A stretch of DNA of 64,000 nucleotides, taken from Lachnospiraceae bacterium. Lineage in GTDB: Bacteria > Bacillota > Clostridia > Lachnospirales > Lachnospiraceae. Of the stretch, positions 36,699-45,763 are shown piece by piece. The stretch covers positions 1 through 64,000 of the forward strand of contig JAQVCW010000024.1 in NCBI GenBank assembly GCA_028689585.1. Direction: 5' to 3'. Under the pieces are notes generated by a model that saw only the letters and a program-made list of their open reading frames with translations, had not been told where the DNA came from and searched no databases. Numbering within the stretch: the first letter of the stretch is position 1; each line of letters opens with the position of its first letter. The translations under genes and the position numbers were made by a program.

Positions 36699-37286
36699 AT
36701 GGAAAAAAAAGAGGTAATAGAATTTTTTGACCGCTGTGCCCCGACCTGGGATGCCACTCTGGTTCGCAGGGATGACGTTATTAAGAAAATTCTGGACAAT
36801 GGAGGGATAAAAGCAGGACTGGATGTGCTGGATGTAGCATGCGGCACAGGTGTGCTTTTTCCGTACTATCTTCAGCGGGAAGTGAATACGGTGACCGGAA
36901 TTGACATCTCACCGGAAATGGCAAAGATTGCCGGAGAAAAATATTCGGATCAGTCAAAGATCAGAGTGATCTGCGGGGATGTGGAGGAAACTTCGTTTGA
37001 CCGTAAGTTTGATGCGGTCATGGTATATAATGCATTTCCACATTTTCAGGATGCACAGCGCCTCATCGGAATACTCGCATTCCTGACAAAGGAAGGTGGA
37101 AGGCTGACGATTGCCCATGGCATGAGCCGTGATCAGATCAACAGCCATCATAAGGGAACGGCCAGCGGTGTTTCCAAAGGACTTATGTGCGCGGAGGATC
37201 TTCAAAAGCTGTTCGAGCCATATTTTGATGTGGATATTGTGATTTCGGACGATACAATGTATCAGGTTTCAGGGAAAAGAGCATAG
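36699..37286 (+). CDS. Class I SAM-dependent methyltransferase
   Basis: 195 residues from ATG 36699 (CGGAGG upstream); the frame reaching back to 36633 has no ribosome site. Motif I is VLDVACGTGVLFPY, then GIDISPEM, and DAVMVYNAFPHF is motif IV. The end is a standard beta-strand region (ISDDTMYQVSGKRA). It lies 110 bases after the metal-chelate importer and may modify the imported chelate, as methyltransferases do near corrinoid and metal transporters. The function remains a guess. Confidence 0.8.
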   Translation: MEKKEVIEFFDRCAPTWDATLVRRDDVIKKILDNGGIKAGLDVLDVACGTGVLFPYYLQREVNTVTGIDISPEMAKIAGEKYSDQSKIRVICGDVEETSFDRKFDAVMVYNAFPHFQDAQRLIGILAFLTKEGGRLTIAHGMSRDQINSHHKGTASGVSKGLMCAEDLQKLFEPYFDVDIVISDDTMYQVSGKRA

Positions 37287-37319
37287 CGCAAATGCAGTGG
37301 CCGCGTTTGAGTTGTAAAA

Positions 37320-37450
37320 AAAGGGGACGGTTCTTCCTCGCAGGGGGACGGTTCTTTGAAAAAAGGGGACGGTTCTTTCGTCCCAGGCAATGTGCAGAGC
37401 GTTATCTGATGAAATTGGGACGGGACAAAAGAACCGTCCCCTTTTTTCGT
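37320..37450. repeat. Cluster of GGGGACGGTTCTT repeats (right)
   Basis: Three direct copies and one inverted copy surround a core with GGCAATGTGCAGAGCGTTA, the reverse orientation of the left cluster's core. The two clusters frame 33.5-37.3 kb. Confidence 0.8.
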
Positions 37451-37533
37451 TCCCCCTGCGACTTTTTTCATTCCTAATTCGTCTAATATATGTAATACTT
37501 AAAAAAACGGCCGTTGGAAAGGAAACTGAAACT

Positions 37534-38043
37534 ATGGATAAAGAGGAATTGGGAGGCTTGATTATTCGTTCGGAAGACAGTATGTATCATATTGCGAAGA
37601 CATTGCTGCGGGAAGATGCGGACTGTGAAGATGCAATTTCTGCAGCGATTGTAAAGGCTTTTTCAAAGATACATACGCTCCGTGAGGATTCACTTGCCAA
37701 AACATGGCTGATTCGTATTTTGATCAATGAGTGCTATACGGTTCTGCGGCAAAAGAAAAATATGATTTCATTGGAAGAGTATCCGCAGCCGGAAAAGGCA
37801 TGGGAAAAACAGGATTATTCCGAACTGTACGAGGCACTGCAAAGGCTGCCGGAGGAAAGCAGGATCTGTATTTCACTTTTTTATATGGAGGGGTACAGCA
37901 TAAAGGAAATCGCAGTCTTGCTGAAACTGTCGGAAAGCGGTGTGAAGAGCCGTCTGGCAAGAGCACGGATGCAGATCAGAAGGGATATGGAGCAAACAGA
38001 TCAGGTGGGGCCGGAGCATCGGCTGGCAATGAAAAAAGTGTGA
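37534..38043 (+). CDS. ECF-type RNA polymerase sigma factor
   Basis: 169 residues from ATG 37534 (GGAAAGGA upstream). Sigma region 2 is DAISAAIVKAFSKIHTLRED plus TWLIRILINECY, and region 4 is LPEESRICISLFYMEGYSIKEIAVLLKLSESGVKSRL. Members redirect polymerase in response to envelope signals. It is followed at once by a membrane protein gene, the expected anti-sigma partner. The repeat cluster lies in its leader. Confidence 0.9.
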   Translation: MDKEELGGLIIRSEDSMYHIAKTLLREDADCEDAISAAIVKAFSKIHTLREDSLAKTWLIRILINECYTVLRQKKNMISLEEYPQPEKAWEKQDYSELYEALQRLPEESRICISLFYMEGYSIKEIAVLLKLSESGVKSRLARARMQIRRDMEQTDQVGPEHRLAMKKV

Positions 38044-38053
38044 GGTGAAGAGG

Positions 38054-39673
38054 ATGAAATTAGAACAATTGCAGAACGAATTTCCGAAAATGCCGGATGA
38101 ACTCAGAAATCATATCGAAAGATTAGTGGCAGAACAGGTGGAAGATATGAGGCAGACAGATCCGGAAGAAGGCAGAAATTATTGGAAGGAAGACACCACT
38201 AAAAGAACGACAGGAAATACGACAGGAAATACAACAGGCAGAACAACAGGAAAAACAACAGATAAGATCACGGGATATCCGAAGAAAAGAAGGAAGGCCA
38301 GAATACTGCTGATTGCAGCAGCCGTGGCAGCATTGGGAACCACCGCACTGGCAGCGGCAAAGTTTCACTGGTTCTGGAACAGCGAACCGGTGGGAAATTA
38401 TGGCCTGAACATCAATATCCAAAACGAAAGTACCGGGGAAGGAGCGGCTGCTGCCAAGAATCAGGAGACGGCTGCAGCAGCGGCGACAGGACAGATCCCG
38501 GACGAGATTTCGCTGGTGAATATTCAGGCAGCCTATCTCCCGGCAGGCATGACAGCGGCAGATGCAGAGGTCGGTTATCTGAAGTTGAATTTTGAAGATA
38601 AACCATATCAGGGCGGGATAACCATGAGCCTGTGTGCCATGGATGATGAAAACAGCGGAAAAACCCTGGTGGAAAAAAAGGTGGTCCGGAGTGAACAGAT
38701 TACAATCGGAGACCATGAGGCAGTTTTAGTTGAACTGGATGCAGGTGTGGCCGGGAGAAATGGATACACAAGGCGATTATATGTTCTGTATCCGGAATAC
38801 TGGTATGTGTTGCAGATGTATATCAGCGAAGAAGTATCGATGGAGGAACTGACGAAAATCGCAGAAGGCATCAGCCTTGTACCCACCGGTGAGACACAAA
38901 AACTGACGGATGCTTACACCTGGTCGGATTATGTGGAACAACAGCAGGGGACCGGGATAGAGCAGGATGCAGAACCGGCCGGCATCACAGAAGAGGAAAT
39001 GGGAAAGGTCTATCAGATCGGCGAAGCAGTTCCCCTCCAGGCTTATGCGGAGGATGCAGAAGGGAATATGATAGAGAACACCGACATAACGGCGACAGTA
39101 ACGGACCTAAAGACTGCGGATGATCTGAGCCCTCTGGGAGACCTGGCAAATTCGGAGTATATGGAAGAAGCGTGGAAAACAGTATTGGATGAGGATGGAA
39201 AGCTGCTGCCGGATCAGGTGGAGTTCATAAAAACAGGAGACGGCGTGGAGACGGTGGATGAGCTTGCCGCTTCTGAGCCGCTGGATACCAGACTGGTCTA
39301 TCTGACTGTGGACTATACCAACAGCGGGGAACAGCCGGTCTATAATCTGCTGTTTTATGGAAGACTGATCATGCTGGAGAAGGAAGGAGAGGAGTATATT
39401 CCATTTGAACGTTCACCGTCAGAAGGAAACACGGACTGGGATTATTCTGTATATGGAGATGCCTATCTTAGAAATGGAGAAATGGACTTCTACGATGTAC
39501 GCGGCGGAGAAACGCAAAATGGAAGCAACTATATCGACTGTCTGAATCCGGGCGAAACAGCCACTATACACATGGGATATCTGATGCATGAGGATGAATT
39601 GGATAAGCTGTATCTGAATCTGCATGGGGACAGAGGCGGCCAGGCACTGGAATATGTGGATCTGCGAAGCTGA
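38054..39673 (+). CDS. Putative membrane anti-sigma factor with large extracellular part
   Basis: About 539 residues from ATG 38054 (GAGGTG six bases upstream); a GTG at 38045 would add three. A short cytoplasmic helical N-terminus, a threonine-glycine repeat segment (near 50-72, NTTGNTTGRTTGKTTDK), one membrane helix (RILLIAAAVAALGTTALAAA) and an extracellular part with DUF4179/DUF4367-like sections. Size and position after an ECF sigma gene support an anti-sigma sensor. The signal is not known. Confidence 0.68.
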   Translation: MKLEQLQNEFPKMPDELRNHIERLVAEQVEDMRQTDPEEGRNYWKEDTTKRTTGNTTGNTTGRTTGKTTDKITGYPKKRRKARILLIAAAVAALGTTALAAAKFHWFWNSEPVGNYGLNINIQNESTGEGAAAAKNQETAAAAATGQIPDEISLVNIQAAYLPAGMTAADAEVGYLKLNFEDKPYQGGITMSLCAMDDENSGKTLVEKKVVRSEQITIGDHEAVLVELDAGVAGRNGYTRRLYVLYPEYWYVLQMYISEEVSMEELTKIAEGISLVPTGETQKLTDAYTWSDYVEQQQGTGIEQDAEPAGITEEEMGKVYQIGEAVPLQAYAEDAEGNMIENTDITATVTDLKTADDLSPLGDLANSEYMEEAWKTVLDEDGKLLPDQVEFIKTGDGVETVDELAASEPLDTRLVYLTVDYTNSGEQPVYNLLFYGRLIMLEKEGEEYIPFERSPSEGNTDWDYSVYGDAYLRNGEMDFYDVRGGETQNGSNYIDCLNPGETATIHMGYLMHEDELDKLYLNLHGDRGGQALEYVDLRS

Positions 39674-39867
39674 TTGAAAAAGCTGATTGAAAAACTGATT
39701 GAAAAAACTGACCGGCAAAACTGCTGGAAGTAAGCACTTTGAAGGTAGTAACATTGCCGGTCCATTTAAAATTCACCTTTGGCGAGGGGCACTTTATGGT
39801 TTTCACCCGTAATTGACTTTATTCTACATGAGATATATAATGAAAAAAACCGCTGCGAGGTGAATTC

Positions 39868-41466
39868 GTGAAAAACTATAAAGAAGATGGAAGAACTTTA
39901 AATGGAGAAAATGCTGATATGCTCCGTAATATGCCATGCGGTGTGGTGGCACTCCGGCTTCAGAAGAAATCAAAAGCAGAGCTTCTGTATTACAGCGACA
40001 GTTTTGCAAGCCTTTGTGATCTGACATCAGATGAGCTGGACAAAATTTACAAAGAAAATGGCTATGCTGGAATACATCCGGAGGATTCGGAGAAGATAAA
40101 AGATTATTTTTTTGACAATAAAGAAGAGGCCAGCTTCGCACTTCCGGCATTTCGGCTGAGAAGCAGGGATGGATATATCTGGATCAAGGCAAAGGTAAAA
40201 CGGAAACAGGAAGATAAGGAAGATGCGGTTTATTACGTTGCCTGTATGAATGCCGAAGAAGAACAGGAATGGAAGACGGCACTGGAGGAGGCGGAAAAAG
40301 CCAATCAGGTAAAACGGGATTTCCTTTCCCTCATCAGTCACGAGATCAGGACGCCGATCAATACAATTATGGGAGTATCGGAGCTTTCCAGACAAAATCT
40401 GCTGGGAAGCACACCTGATCTGGCGCTGAGCCTGGAATACATTCAGCAGTTAAAGGATGCGGCGGCTTATCTGCTGACACTGGTAAATGATATTCTTGAT
40501 ATGTCGAAAATAGAGAACGGCGAGGTGACACTGCGGATGGAACCGGTGGACAGCGAACGCTATCTTCGGGATATCAATGCCCTGATTCGGCCGCTGGCAG
40601 AGGAAAAGGGGATACGATACTGTTTTAAAAGACTGACTAATTTTCATAAGACATATATAGGGGATGGTACAAGAGTACAGCAGATCCTTTTGAATTTGCT
40701 GAACAATGGAGTCAAGTTCACTCCGCCAGGCGGTGAGGTAAGCATGACCGCTGAGGTGGTGGAGCAGGATGAGAAACAGGCAACGCTGAAATTTGTGATT
40801 TCAGATAATGGAATTGGCATCTCAGAAGCATTTCAGGGAAGTATGTTCGGGACGATACCTCAGGAATCCCGCAGTCCGGGGGCACCCCGGGAGGGAACGG
40901 GACTGGGGCTGACGATTTCAAAGCAACTGGCAGAGATGATGGGCGGCAGTATCAGAGTGGAGAGTGAGCCCGGAAGGGGCACTACTTTTTCCGTTTTCCT
41001 GAAAGCAGGGATTTCCAATGAAGATGTGATTTCTGTAAAGAGGCAGCCGGAGGAGACTCCGAAGTGGAACTTTAACGGTGTCCGCATCCTGATGTGCGAG
41101 GATCATCCGGTGAATCGCATGGTGGCGGTGCGTCTGATGGAGAATACGGGATGCAGAGTGGACACGGCGGTCAATGGACGCAGCGGAGCAGACATGTTTT
41201 TCATGAGCCGTCCGGGAAGCTATGACCTGATTTTGATGGATATCCGTATGCCGATGATGGATGGACTGGAGGCGGCGAAGAAAATTCGTTCCATGGACCG
41301 GGAAGATGCGAAGACAGTGCCGATCATAGCCCTCAGTGCCAATGCATATGTGGAAGATATACAGAAATCTCTGGAGGCCGGCATGAATCTGCATCTGGCA
41401 AAGCCCATCGAACCGGAGAAGCTGTATCAGTTGATTTATACCTGTATTAAAAAGAAAGAATTTTAA
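39868..41466 (+). CDS. Hybrid sensor histidine kinase (PAS-HisKA-HATPase-REC)
   Basis: 532 residues, no membrane helix. A PAS-like N-terminus covers about 15-130, the HisKA site is SHEIRTPINTIMG with His158, and the ATPase has the N-box LLNLLNNGVKFTP, DNGIGI and GTGLGL. The C-terminal receiver has CEDHPVN, Asp458 in LILMDIRMP, and AKPIEP. It is soluble. GTG start after GCGAGGTG. No HPt or response-regulator gene lies next to it. The G1-G2 segment is shortened, as in other lachnospiral hybrid kinases. Confidence 0.88.
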   Translation: MKNYKEDGRTLNGENADMLRNMPCGVVALRLQKKSKAELLYYSDSFASLCDLTSDELDKIYKENGYAGIHPEDSEKIKDYFFDNKEEASFALPAFRLRSRDGYIWIKAKVKRKQEDKEDAVYYVACMNAEEEQEWKTALEEAEKANQVKRDFLSLISHEIRTPINTIMGVSELSRQNLLGSTPDLALSLEYIQQLKDAAAYLLTLVNDILDMSKIENGEVTLRMEPVDSERYLRDINALIRPLAEEKGIRYCFKRLTNFHKTYIGDGTRVQQILLNLLNNGVKFTPPGGEVSMTAEVVEQDEKQATLKFVISDNGIGISEAFQGSMFGTIPQESRSPGAPREGTGLGLTISKQLAEMMGGSIRVESEPGRGTTFSVFLKAGISNEDVISVKRQPEETPKWNFNGVRILMCEDHPVNRMVAVRLMENTGCRVDTAVNGRSGADMFFMSRPGSYDLILMDIRMPMMDGLEAAKKIRSMDREDAKTVPIIALSANAYVEDIQKSLEAGMNLHLAKPIEPEKLYQLIYTCIKKKEF

Positions 41467-41525
41467 ATATAAATTCAAATTAACAGAAAAATACCAGTGT
41501 GGAAAATGCAAATTATCACATACTA

Positions 41526-41562
41526 AACCATAGAACAGACGAAAATGTTCTATGGTTTTTTT
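41526..41562 (+). terminator. Terminator after the hybrid kinase gene
   Basis: AACCATAGAACA pairs perfectly with TGTTCTATGGTT and runs into TTTTTTT. Confidence 0.85.
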
Positions 41563-41615
41563 CGCCGGGGCAGGATTTTTTTGGCGAGAATCTTATACAG
41601 GAAGGATGTGATGAA

Positions 41616-42917
41616 ATGCGGCGGTTAAAATACAAAATAGTAGTACGGGTATTATTTTATATAAGTCTTCTTGGCCTGGCGGCCGGAAGCTACTGCTATC
41701 TGAAGGACCAGATACCGGATCATATTCTGGTGGAGGAGGGAGAGACGGTGCCGGCTCTGTTCCACTTCCCATTCAATTCTATTATAGAAGAGACAGTAGA
41801 AGCCGACAGCAGCCAGCAGACCAATATTCCGGCTGAGAATCTTCACATGACAAAGTCAGAAAATGGTACTTATCAGATCCGCTGTTCTCTGTTAGGCATG
41901 ATACCGTTAAAAACAGTGGAGCTGCAGGCATCAGACAGAGAAATAGTATATCCGGGCGGCGTTCCGGTTGGCATTTATATTGAAACGGAAGGGATTCTGG
42001 TCATTGGAACCGGAAGAGTAAAAGGTGCGGACGGACAGAACTATGAACCGGCGGAACATATTATTCAGTCAGGTGATTACATTACAGGGGCAGAAGGAAA
42101 AAAAATCAGCAAAAAAGAAGAACTGGTGGAATGCATTCATGCATCCCAGGGAAAGGAAGTCGGTCTGGAGGTGGAGCGGGCCGGAGAAAATATCACTCTT
42201 TATATAAAACCGGTGAAGACAGAAGACGGAGAATATAAAGCAGGCATCTGGGTTCGAAATGATGCACAGGGAGTAGGAACTCTGACCTATGAAAAAGAGA
42301 ATGGAACATTTGGAGCACTGGGACATGGCATCAGCGATGTGGATACCAGCACGCTTCTGGAACTAAAAGAGGGTAAATTATTTGATGCGGATATAGTATC
42401 TGTCACAAAGGGAGAAAAGGGAATTCCAGGGGAACTGGCAGGCGTGATCCATTACAGTAATGGTTCCCTGCTGGGATCGATACAGGCAAATACACCCACA
42501 GGAATTTTTGGAGTGATGCTGGAAAATGGCATGAATTCAAAAAAGAAGGCCACGCTTGGGGGAAATGCGGAACAAAACAGTTCGTCGGACAAAAACGGTG
42601 CATATGAAATTGCGTATAAGCAGGAGGTGACGGAAGGGCCGGCCACCCTTTTGTGCAGTCTGGGAAGCGGCGTCCGGGAATATGAGATCAGGATAGAGAG
42701 CGTGGAACTGAATAAAAAAGAAGTGAATAAAAGCATGACCATCCGTGTGACTGATGAGGAACTGCTGGAGAAAACGGGGGGTATCGTGCAGGGAATGTCA
42801 GGCAGTCCGATACTTCAAAATGGCAGACTGGTGGGCGCGGTTACCCATGTATTTGTGAATGATCCTACACGCGGATATGGAATTTTCATTGAAAATATGC
42901 TGGAGCAGCAGAAATAA
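41616..42917 (+). CDS. spoIVB: SpoIVB serine protease
   Basis: 433 residues from ATG 41616 (AGGAAGGA upstream). There is an N-terminal membrane helix (KIVVRVLFYISLLGLAAG), a PDZ domain (about 150-215) and the S55 peptidase domain with the catalytic His in GALGHGI and Ser in GMSGSPI. In spore formers it signals from forespore to mother cell by cutting SpoIVFA, which activates sigma-K processing. In many genomes spo0A follows, but not here. It marks the organism as a likely spore former. Confidence 0.92.
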   Translation: MRRLKYKIVVRVLFYISLLGLAAGSYCYLKDQIPDHILVEEGETVPALFHFPFNSIIEETVEADSSQQTNIPAENLHMTKSENGTYQIRCSLLGMIPLKTVELQASDREIVYPGGVPVGIYIETEGILVIGTGRVKGADGQNYEPAEHIIQSGDYITGAEGKKISKKEELVECIHASQGKEVGLEVERAGENITLYIKPVKTEDGEYKAGIWVRNDAQGVGTLTYEKENGTFGALGHGISDVDTSTLLELKEGKLFDADIVSVTKGEKGIPGELAGVIHYSNGSLLGSIQANTPTGIFGVMLENGMNSKKKATLGGNAEQNSSSDKNGAYEIAYKQEVTEGPATLLCSLGSGVREYEIRIESVELNKKEVNKSMTIRVTDEELLEKTGGIVQGMSGSPILQNGRLVGAVTHVFVNDPTRGYGIFIENMLEQQK

Positions 42918-42980
42918 ATGGACGGAATATTGTGAAACTCACTGTTAAATGAGAACATTTATCAACAAGGGGACTTAGGA

Positions 42981-43009
42981 TTGAACAACCTTTTTTTCGG
43001 ATATATAAT
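42981..43009 (+). promoter_or_regulatory. Promoter of the fezAB-like operon
   Basis: TTGAAC (42981-42986) and TATAAT (43004-43009), 17-base spacer. Confidence 0.6.
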
Positions 43010-43029
43010 AATCACATTACGCTGGATTA

Positions 43030-43080
43030 TGTCAAGTCAGACCATTTGCTGAAAGCAAATTTAAGATGGGCTGATGTTCA
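43030..43080 (+). repeat. Twin-hairpin repeat, second stem only
   Basis: A shortened first part (TGTCAAGTCAG) is joined to CCATTTGCT-GAA-AGCAAAT and TGGGCTGATGTTCA. It lies in the transcribed leader between promoter and ribosome site. Confidence 0.7.
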
Positions 43081-43099
43081 AGAGAGGAAGGTAATTAGT

Positions 43100-43402
43100 A
43101 TGTTGAAATGTATTGATTGTATTAATTGGAAAAAAACAGGGTTGTTTGCAGCAGGAGTTGCATTTGGTACGGCTGGAATTAAAATTTTATCCAGCAAGGA
43201 TGCAAAGAAGGTGTATACAAACTGTACTGCCGCTGCATTAAGAGCAAAGGACTGCGTCATGAAAACCGTCTCTGCAGTTCAGGAAAACGCAGAGGATATC
43301 TATGCGGATGCCAGGAACATCAATGAAGAGAGGGCAGCAGAAGCAGCAGCAGCAGAGTTTGAAGACGCAGCAGAAGAAACAACAGAAGAAGTAAACGAAT
43401 AG
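43100..43402 (+). CDS. Small membrane protein, FezA/DUF6110-like
   Basis: 100 residues. A cysteine pair (CIDC) starts the protein, followed by one hydrophobic segment at 10-29 (KTGLFAAGVAFGTAGIKIL), then an amphipathic helical and acidic Glu/Ala tail. The layout matches the small proteins paired with P1B-6-type ATPases in ferrosome operons of Clostridia. ATG start after GAGGAAGG. The assignment comes from layout and partner, not from a search. Confidence 0.55.
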   Translation: MLKCIDCINWKKTGLFAAGVAFGTAGIKILSSKDAKKVYTNCTAAALRAKDCVMKTVSAVQENAEDIYADARNINEERAAEAAAAEFEDAAEETTEEVNE

Positions 43403-43416
43403 GAACTGCTCCTGGG

Positions 43417-43486
43417 CTGCTGCACTAAGTATCAGGGGGCATCTTATCAGATTTGAGGAGATGCCTCCTGATAACTTATGCGGCAG
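43417..43486 (+). promoter_or_regulatory. Long hairpin between the small protein and ATPase genes
   Basis: Arms of about 28 bases (43417-43444 and 43459-43486) pair almost completely, with no T run. It probably protects or processes the message so that the small protein is made in excess. Confidence 0.65.
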
Positions 43487-43560
43487 TGCCTTATGAAATG
43501 AAACAGAAAAGATAAGGAGGTCTTCAGGGCAGAGCTCAGGACGCGTGAAAGGACACAAAG

Positions 43561-45636
43561 ATGAAATTTAAGATAATGCATGAAACAAAACACAGAATGC
43601 GTATTCATGTCGTGCAGAAGAAAATGACTTATGCACAGGCAGATACGCTTTTATATTTTCTGCATAATGAAAAGCAGATTCTCTCTGTTAAGGTATATGA
43701 GCGGACAGGCGATGCAGTTGTGGAGTACATGGGTGAGAGAAACACCTTGCTTCAACTGTTGAAAAACTTCCGATATGAGAATGTGGAGGTGCCGGCCGGC
43801 CTGATTGAAAATTCCGGAAGAGAATTGAATGCCGGCTACCGGGAAAAGCTGATCCAAAAGGTGGTATTTAGGTATGCCGCAAAATGGCTTCTGCCATATT
43901 CCGTCAGAGCAGGTCTTATTACACTGAAATCCATTCAGTATTTCAAGCATGGAATCGCATCCCTCCGGAAGAGAAAAATAGAAGTTCCGGTACTGGATGC
44001 CACAGCAATCGGAGTATCGATCCTGCGAAACGACATCAATACGGCGAGTTCCATCATGTTCCTGCTTGGCATCGGAGAATTACTGGAAGAATGGACACAT
44101 AAGAAATCCGTAGATGATCTGGCGAGGAGCATGTCACTGAATGTGGGAAAGGTGTGGGCACTGCGCGGCGGCCAGGAAATCCTGACACCGGCAGCCGATA
44201 TTCTGGCCGGAGATCATGTAGTGGTACATATGGGAAATGTGATTCCCTTTGACGGAAGCGTAGCAGAGGGAGATGCCATGGTGAATCAGGCTTCTCTTAC
44301 CGGGGAGTCCGTTCCGGTTCACAGAACGCAAGGCTCTTCAGTCTATGCAGGGACGATCGTAGAAGAAGGCGAAATCACCATCCAGGTGAGAGAGGTGGGC
44401 GGTTCCAGCAGATTTGAAAAGATCGTGACCATGATCGAGGAATCTGAAAAACTGAAATCAAATCTGGAAGGTAAGGCGGAACATCTGGCAGACCGGCTTG
44501 TACCGTATACTCTGGCCGGGACCGTACTGACCTATCTGGTGACAGGAAATGTAACGAAAGCCCTTTCTGTTTTAATGGTGGATTTCTCCTGTGCGCTAAA
44601 GCTTGCAATGCCGATTTCCGTACTGTCCGCAATCAGAGAGGCAAATCTTTATGATTTAACGGTAAAAGGCGGCAAATACATGGAGGCGGTTGCAGATGCG
44701 GATACGATTGTCTTTGATAAAACAGGGACACTGACAAAGGCAAAACCAACGGTAGCTGCCATAATTCCTTTTAACGGAGAGAATCCGGATGAAATGCTGC
44801 GCATCGCTGCCTGCCTGGAGGAGCATTTTCCGCATTCTATGGCAAAGGCTGTAGTTAATGCAGCAAAGAAAAAGAAGCTCCTCCATGAAGAAATGCATTC
44901 AAAGGTGGAATATCTGGTGGCACACGGAATATCCTCTGCCATTGATGAAAAGCGGGCGGTAATTGGAAGCTGTCATTTTGTATTTGAAGATGAAAAGTGC
45001 CGGATACCGGAAGGCGAAGAGGATAAATTTGAATCTCTTCCTCAGGAATACTCTCATCTCTATCTGGCCATAGATGGTCAGCTTTCCGCAGTGATCTGTA
45101 TCGAAGATCCCCTCAGGGAAGAAGCGGCCGCAGTAGTTAATTCACTGCGAAGAGCAGGACTGACAAAGTTAGTCATGATGACAGGAGACAGTGAGAGAAC
45201 GGCAGCAGCGATTGCGAAAAAGGTGGGCGTAGATGAATATTATTCAGAAGTTCTTCCGGAAGATAAGGCAGGATTTGTAGAACGGGAGAAAAAACAGGGA
45301 AGAAAAGTCATTATGATTGGTGACGGAATCAACGATTCCCCGGCACTTTCTGCTGCAGATGCAGGTATAGCTATCAGTGACGGAGCGGAAATCGCCAGAG
45401 AGATTGCAGATATTACCGTAGGCGCAGATGATCTGTATCAGATCGTTACGCTGAAAGTGCTCAGTGACAGCCTGATGAGAAGGATCCGGAAGAATTACAG
45501 GATGATCGTAGGCGTTAATGCAGTCCTGATCCTGCTTGGAATTGGCGGAATGATTCAGCCGGCCACTTCGGCGCTGCTGCATAATTCGTCTACACTTTTA
45601 ATCGGATTAAAGAGCATGCAGAATTTACTGGATTGA
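43561..45636 (+). CDS. P1B-type (P1B-6-like) metal ATPase, FezB-like
   Basis: 691 residues. The N-terminal HMA-like fold lacks CxxC. TGESVPVH is the actuator, DKTGTLTK carries Asp386, EHFPHSMA replaces the usual HP site, and GDGIND has Asp588. The TM4 metal site, normally CPC, reads F342-S343-C344 (FSCALKL), with no proline. The absence of CPx and the small partner gene resemble FezB of ferrosomes. A transport or storage role for iron is an inference; another transition metal is possible. Confidence 0.72.
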   Translation: MKFKIMHETKHRMRIHVVQKKMTYAQADTLLYFLHNEKQILSVKVYERTGDAVVEYMGERNTLLQLLKNFRYENVEVPAGLIENSGRELNAGYREKLIQKVVFRYAAKWLLPYSVRAGLITLKSIQYFKHGIASLRKRKIEVPVLDATAIGVSILRNDINTASSIMFLLGIGELLEEWTHKKSVDDLARSMSLNVGKVWALRGGQEILTPAADILAGDHVVVHMGNVIPFDGSVAEGDAMVNQASLTGESVPVHRTQGSSVYAGTIVEEGEITIQVREVGGSSRFEKIVTMIEESEKLKSNLEGKAEHLADRLVPYTLAGTVLTYLVTGNVTKALSVLMVDFSCALKLAMPISVLSAIREANLYDLTVKGGKYMEAVADADTIVFDKTGTLTKAKPTVAAIIPFNGENPDEMLRIAACLEEHFPHSMAKAVVNAAKKKKLLHEEMHSKVEYLVAHGISSAIDEKRAVIGSCHFVFEDEKCRIPEGEEDKFESLPQEYSHLYLAIDGQLSAVICIEDPLREEAAAVVNSLRRAGLTKLVMMTGDSERTAAAIAKKVGVDEYYSEVLPEDKAGFVEREKKQGRKVIMIGDGINDSPALSAADAGIAISDGAEIAREIADITVGADDLYQIVTLKVLSDSLMRRIRKNYRMIVGVNAVLILLGIGGMIQPATSALLHNSSTLLIGLKSMQNLLD

Positions 45637-45672
45637 TAAAACAGGCAAGATAGAAAAGATGGAGTACCCCTT

Positions 45673-45705
45673 ACAGGAGAAAGCAGTGATTGCTTTCTCC
45701 TGTTA
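45673..45705 (+). terminator. Hairpin after the P1B ATPase gene
   Basis: ACAGGAGAAAGCA pairs perfectly with TGCTTTCTCCTGT around GTGAT, followed by TATATTA. A near-identical hairpin lies at 47111-47135 after the next gene. Confidence 0.65.
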
Positions 45706-45763
45706 TATTACAGAGGAGATTTTTGCCGTATTTCTTTTCAGGCAGTTATTGAACATAATCAGA

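Noticed and set aside
38123-38716. 197-residue minus-strand frame opposite the anti-sigma gene
   Set aside because: A shadow of the repeat-rich coding strand; Cys/His-rich with no start context.
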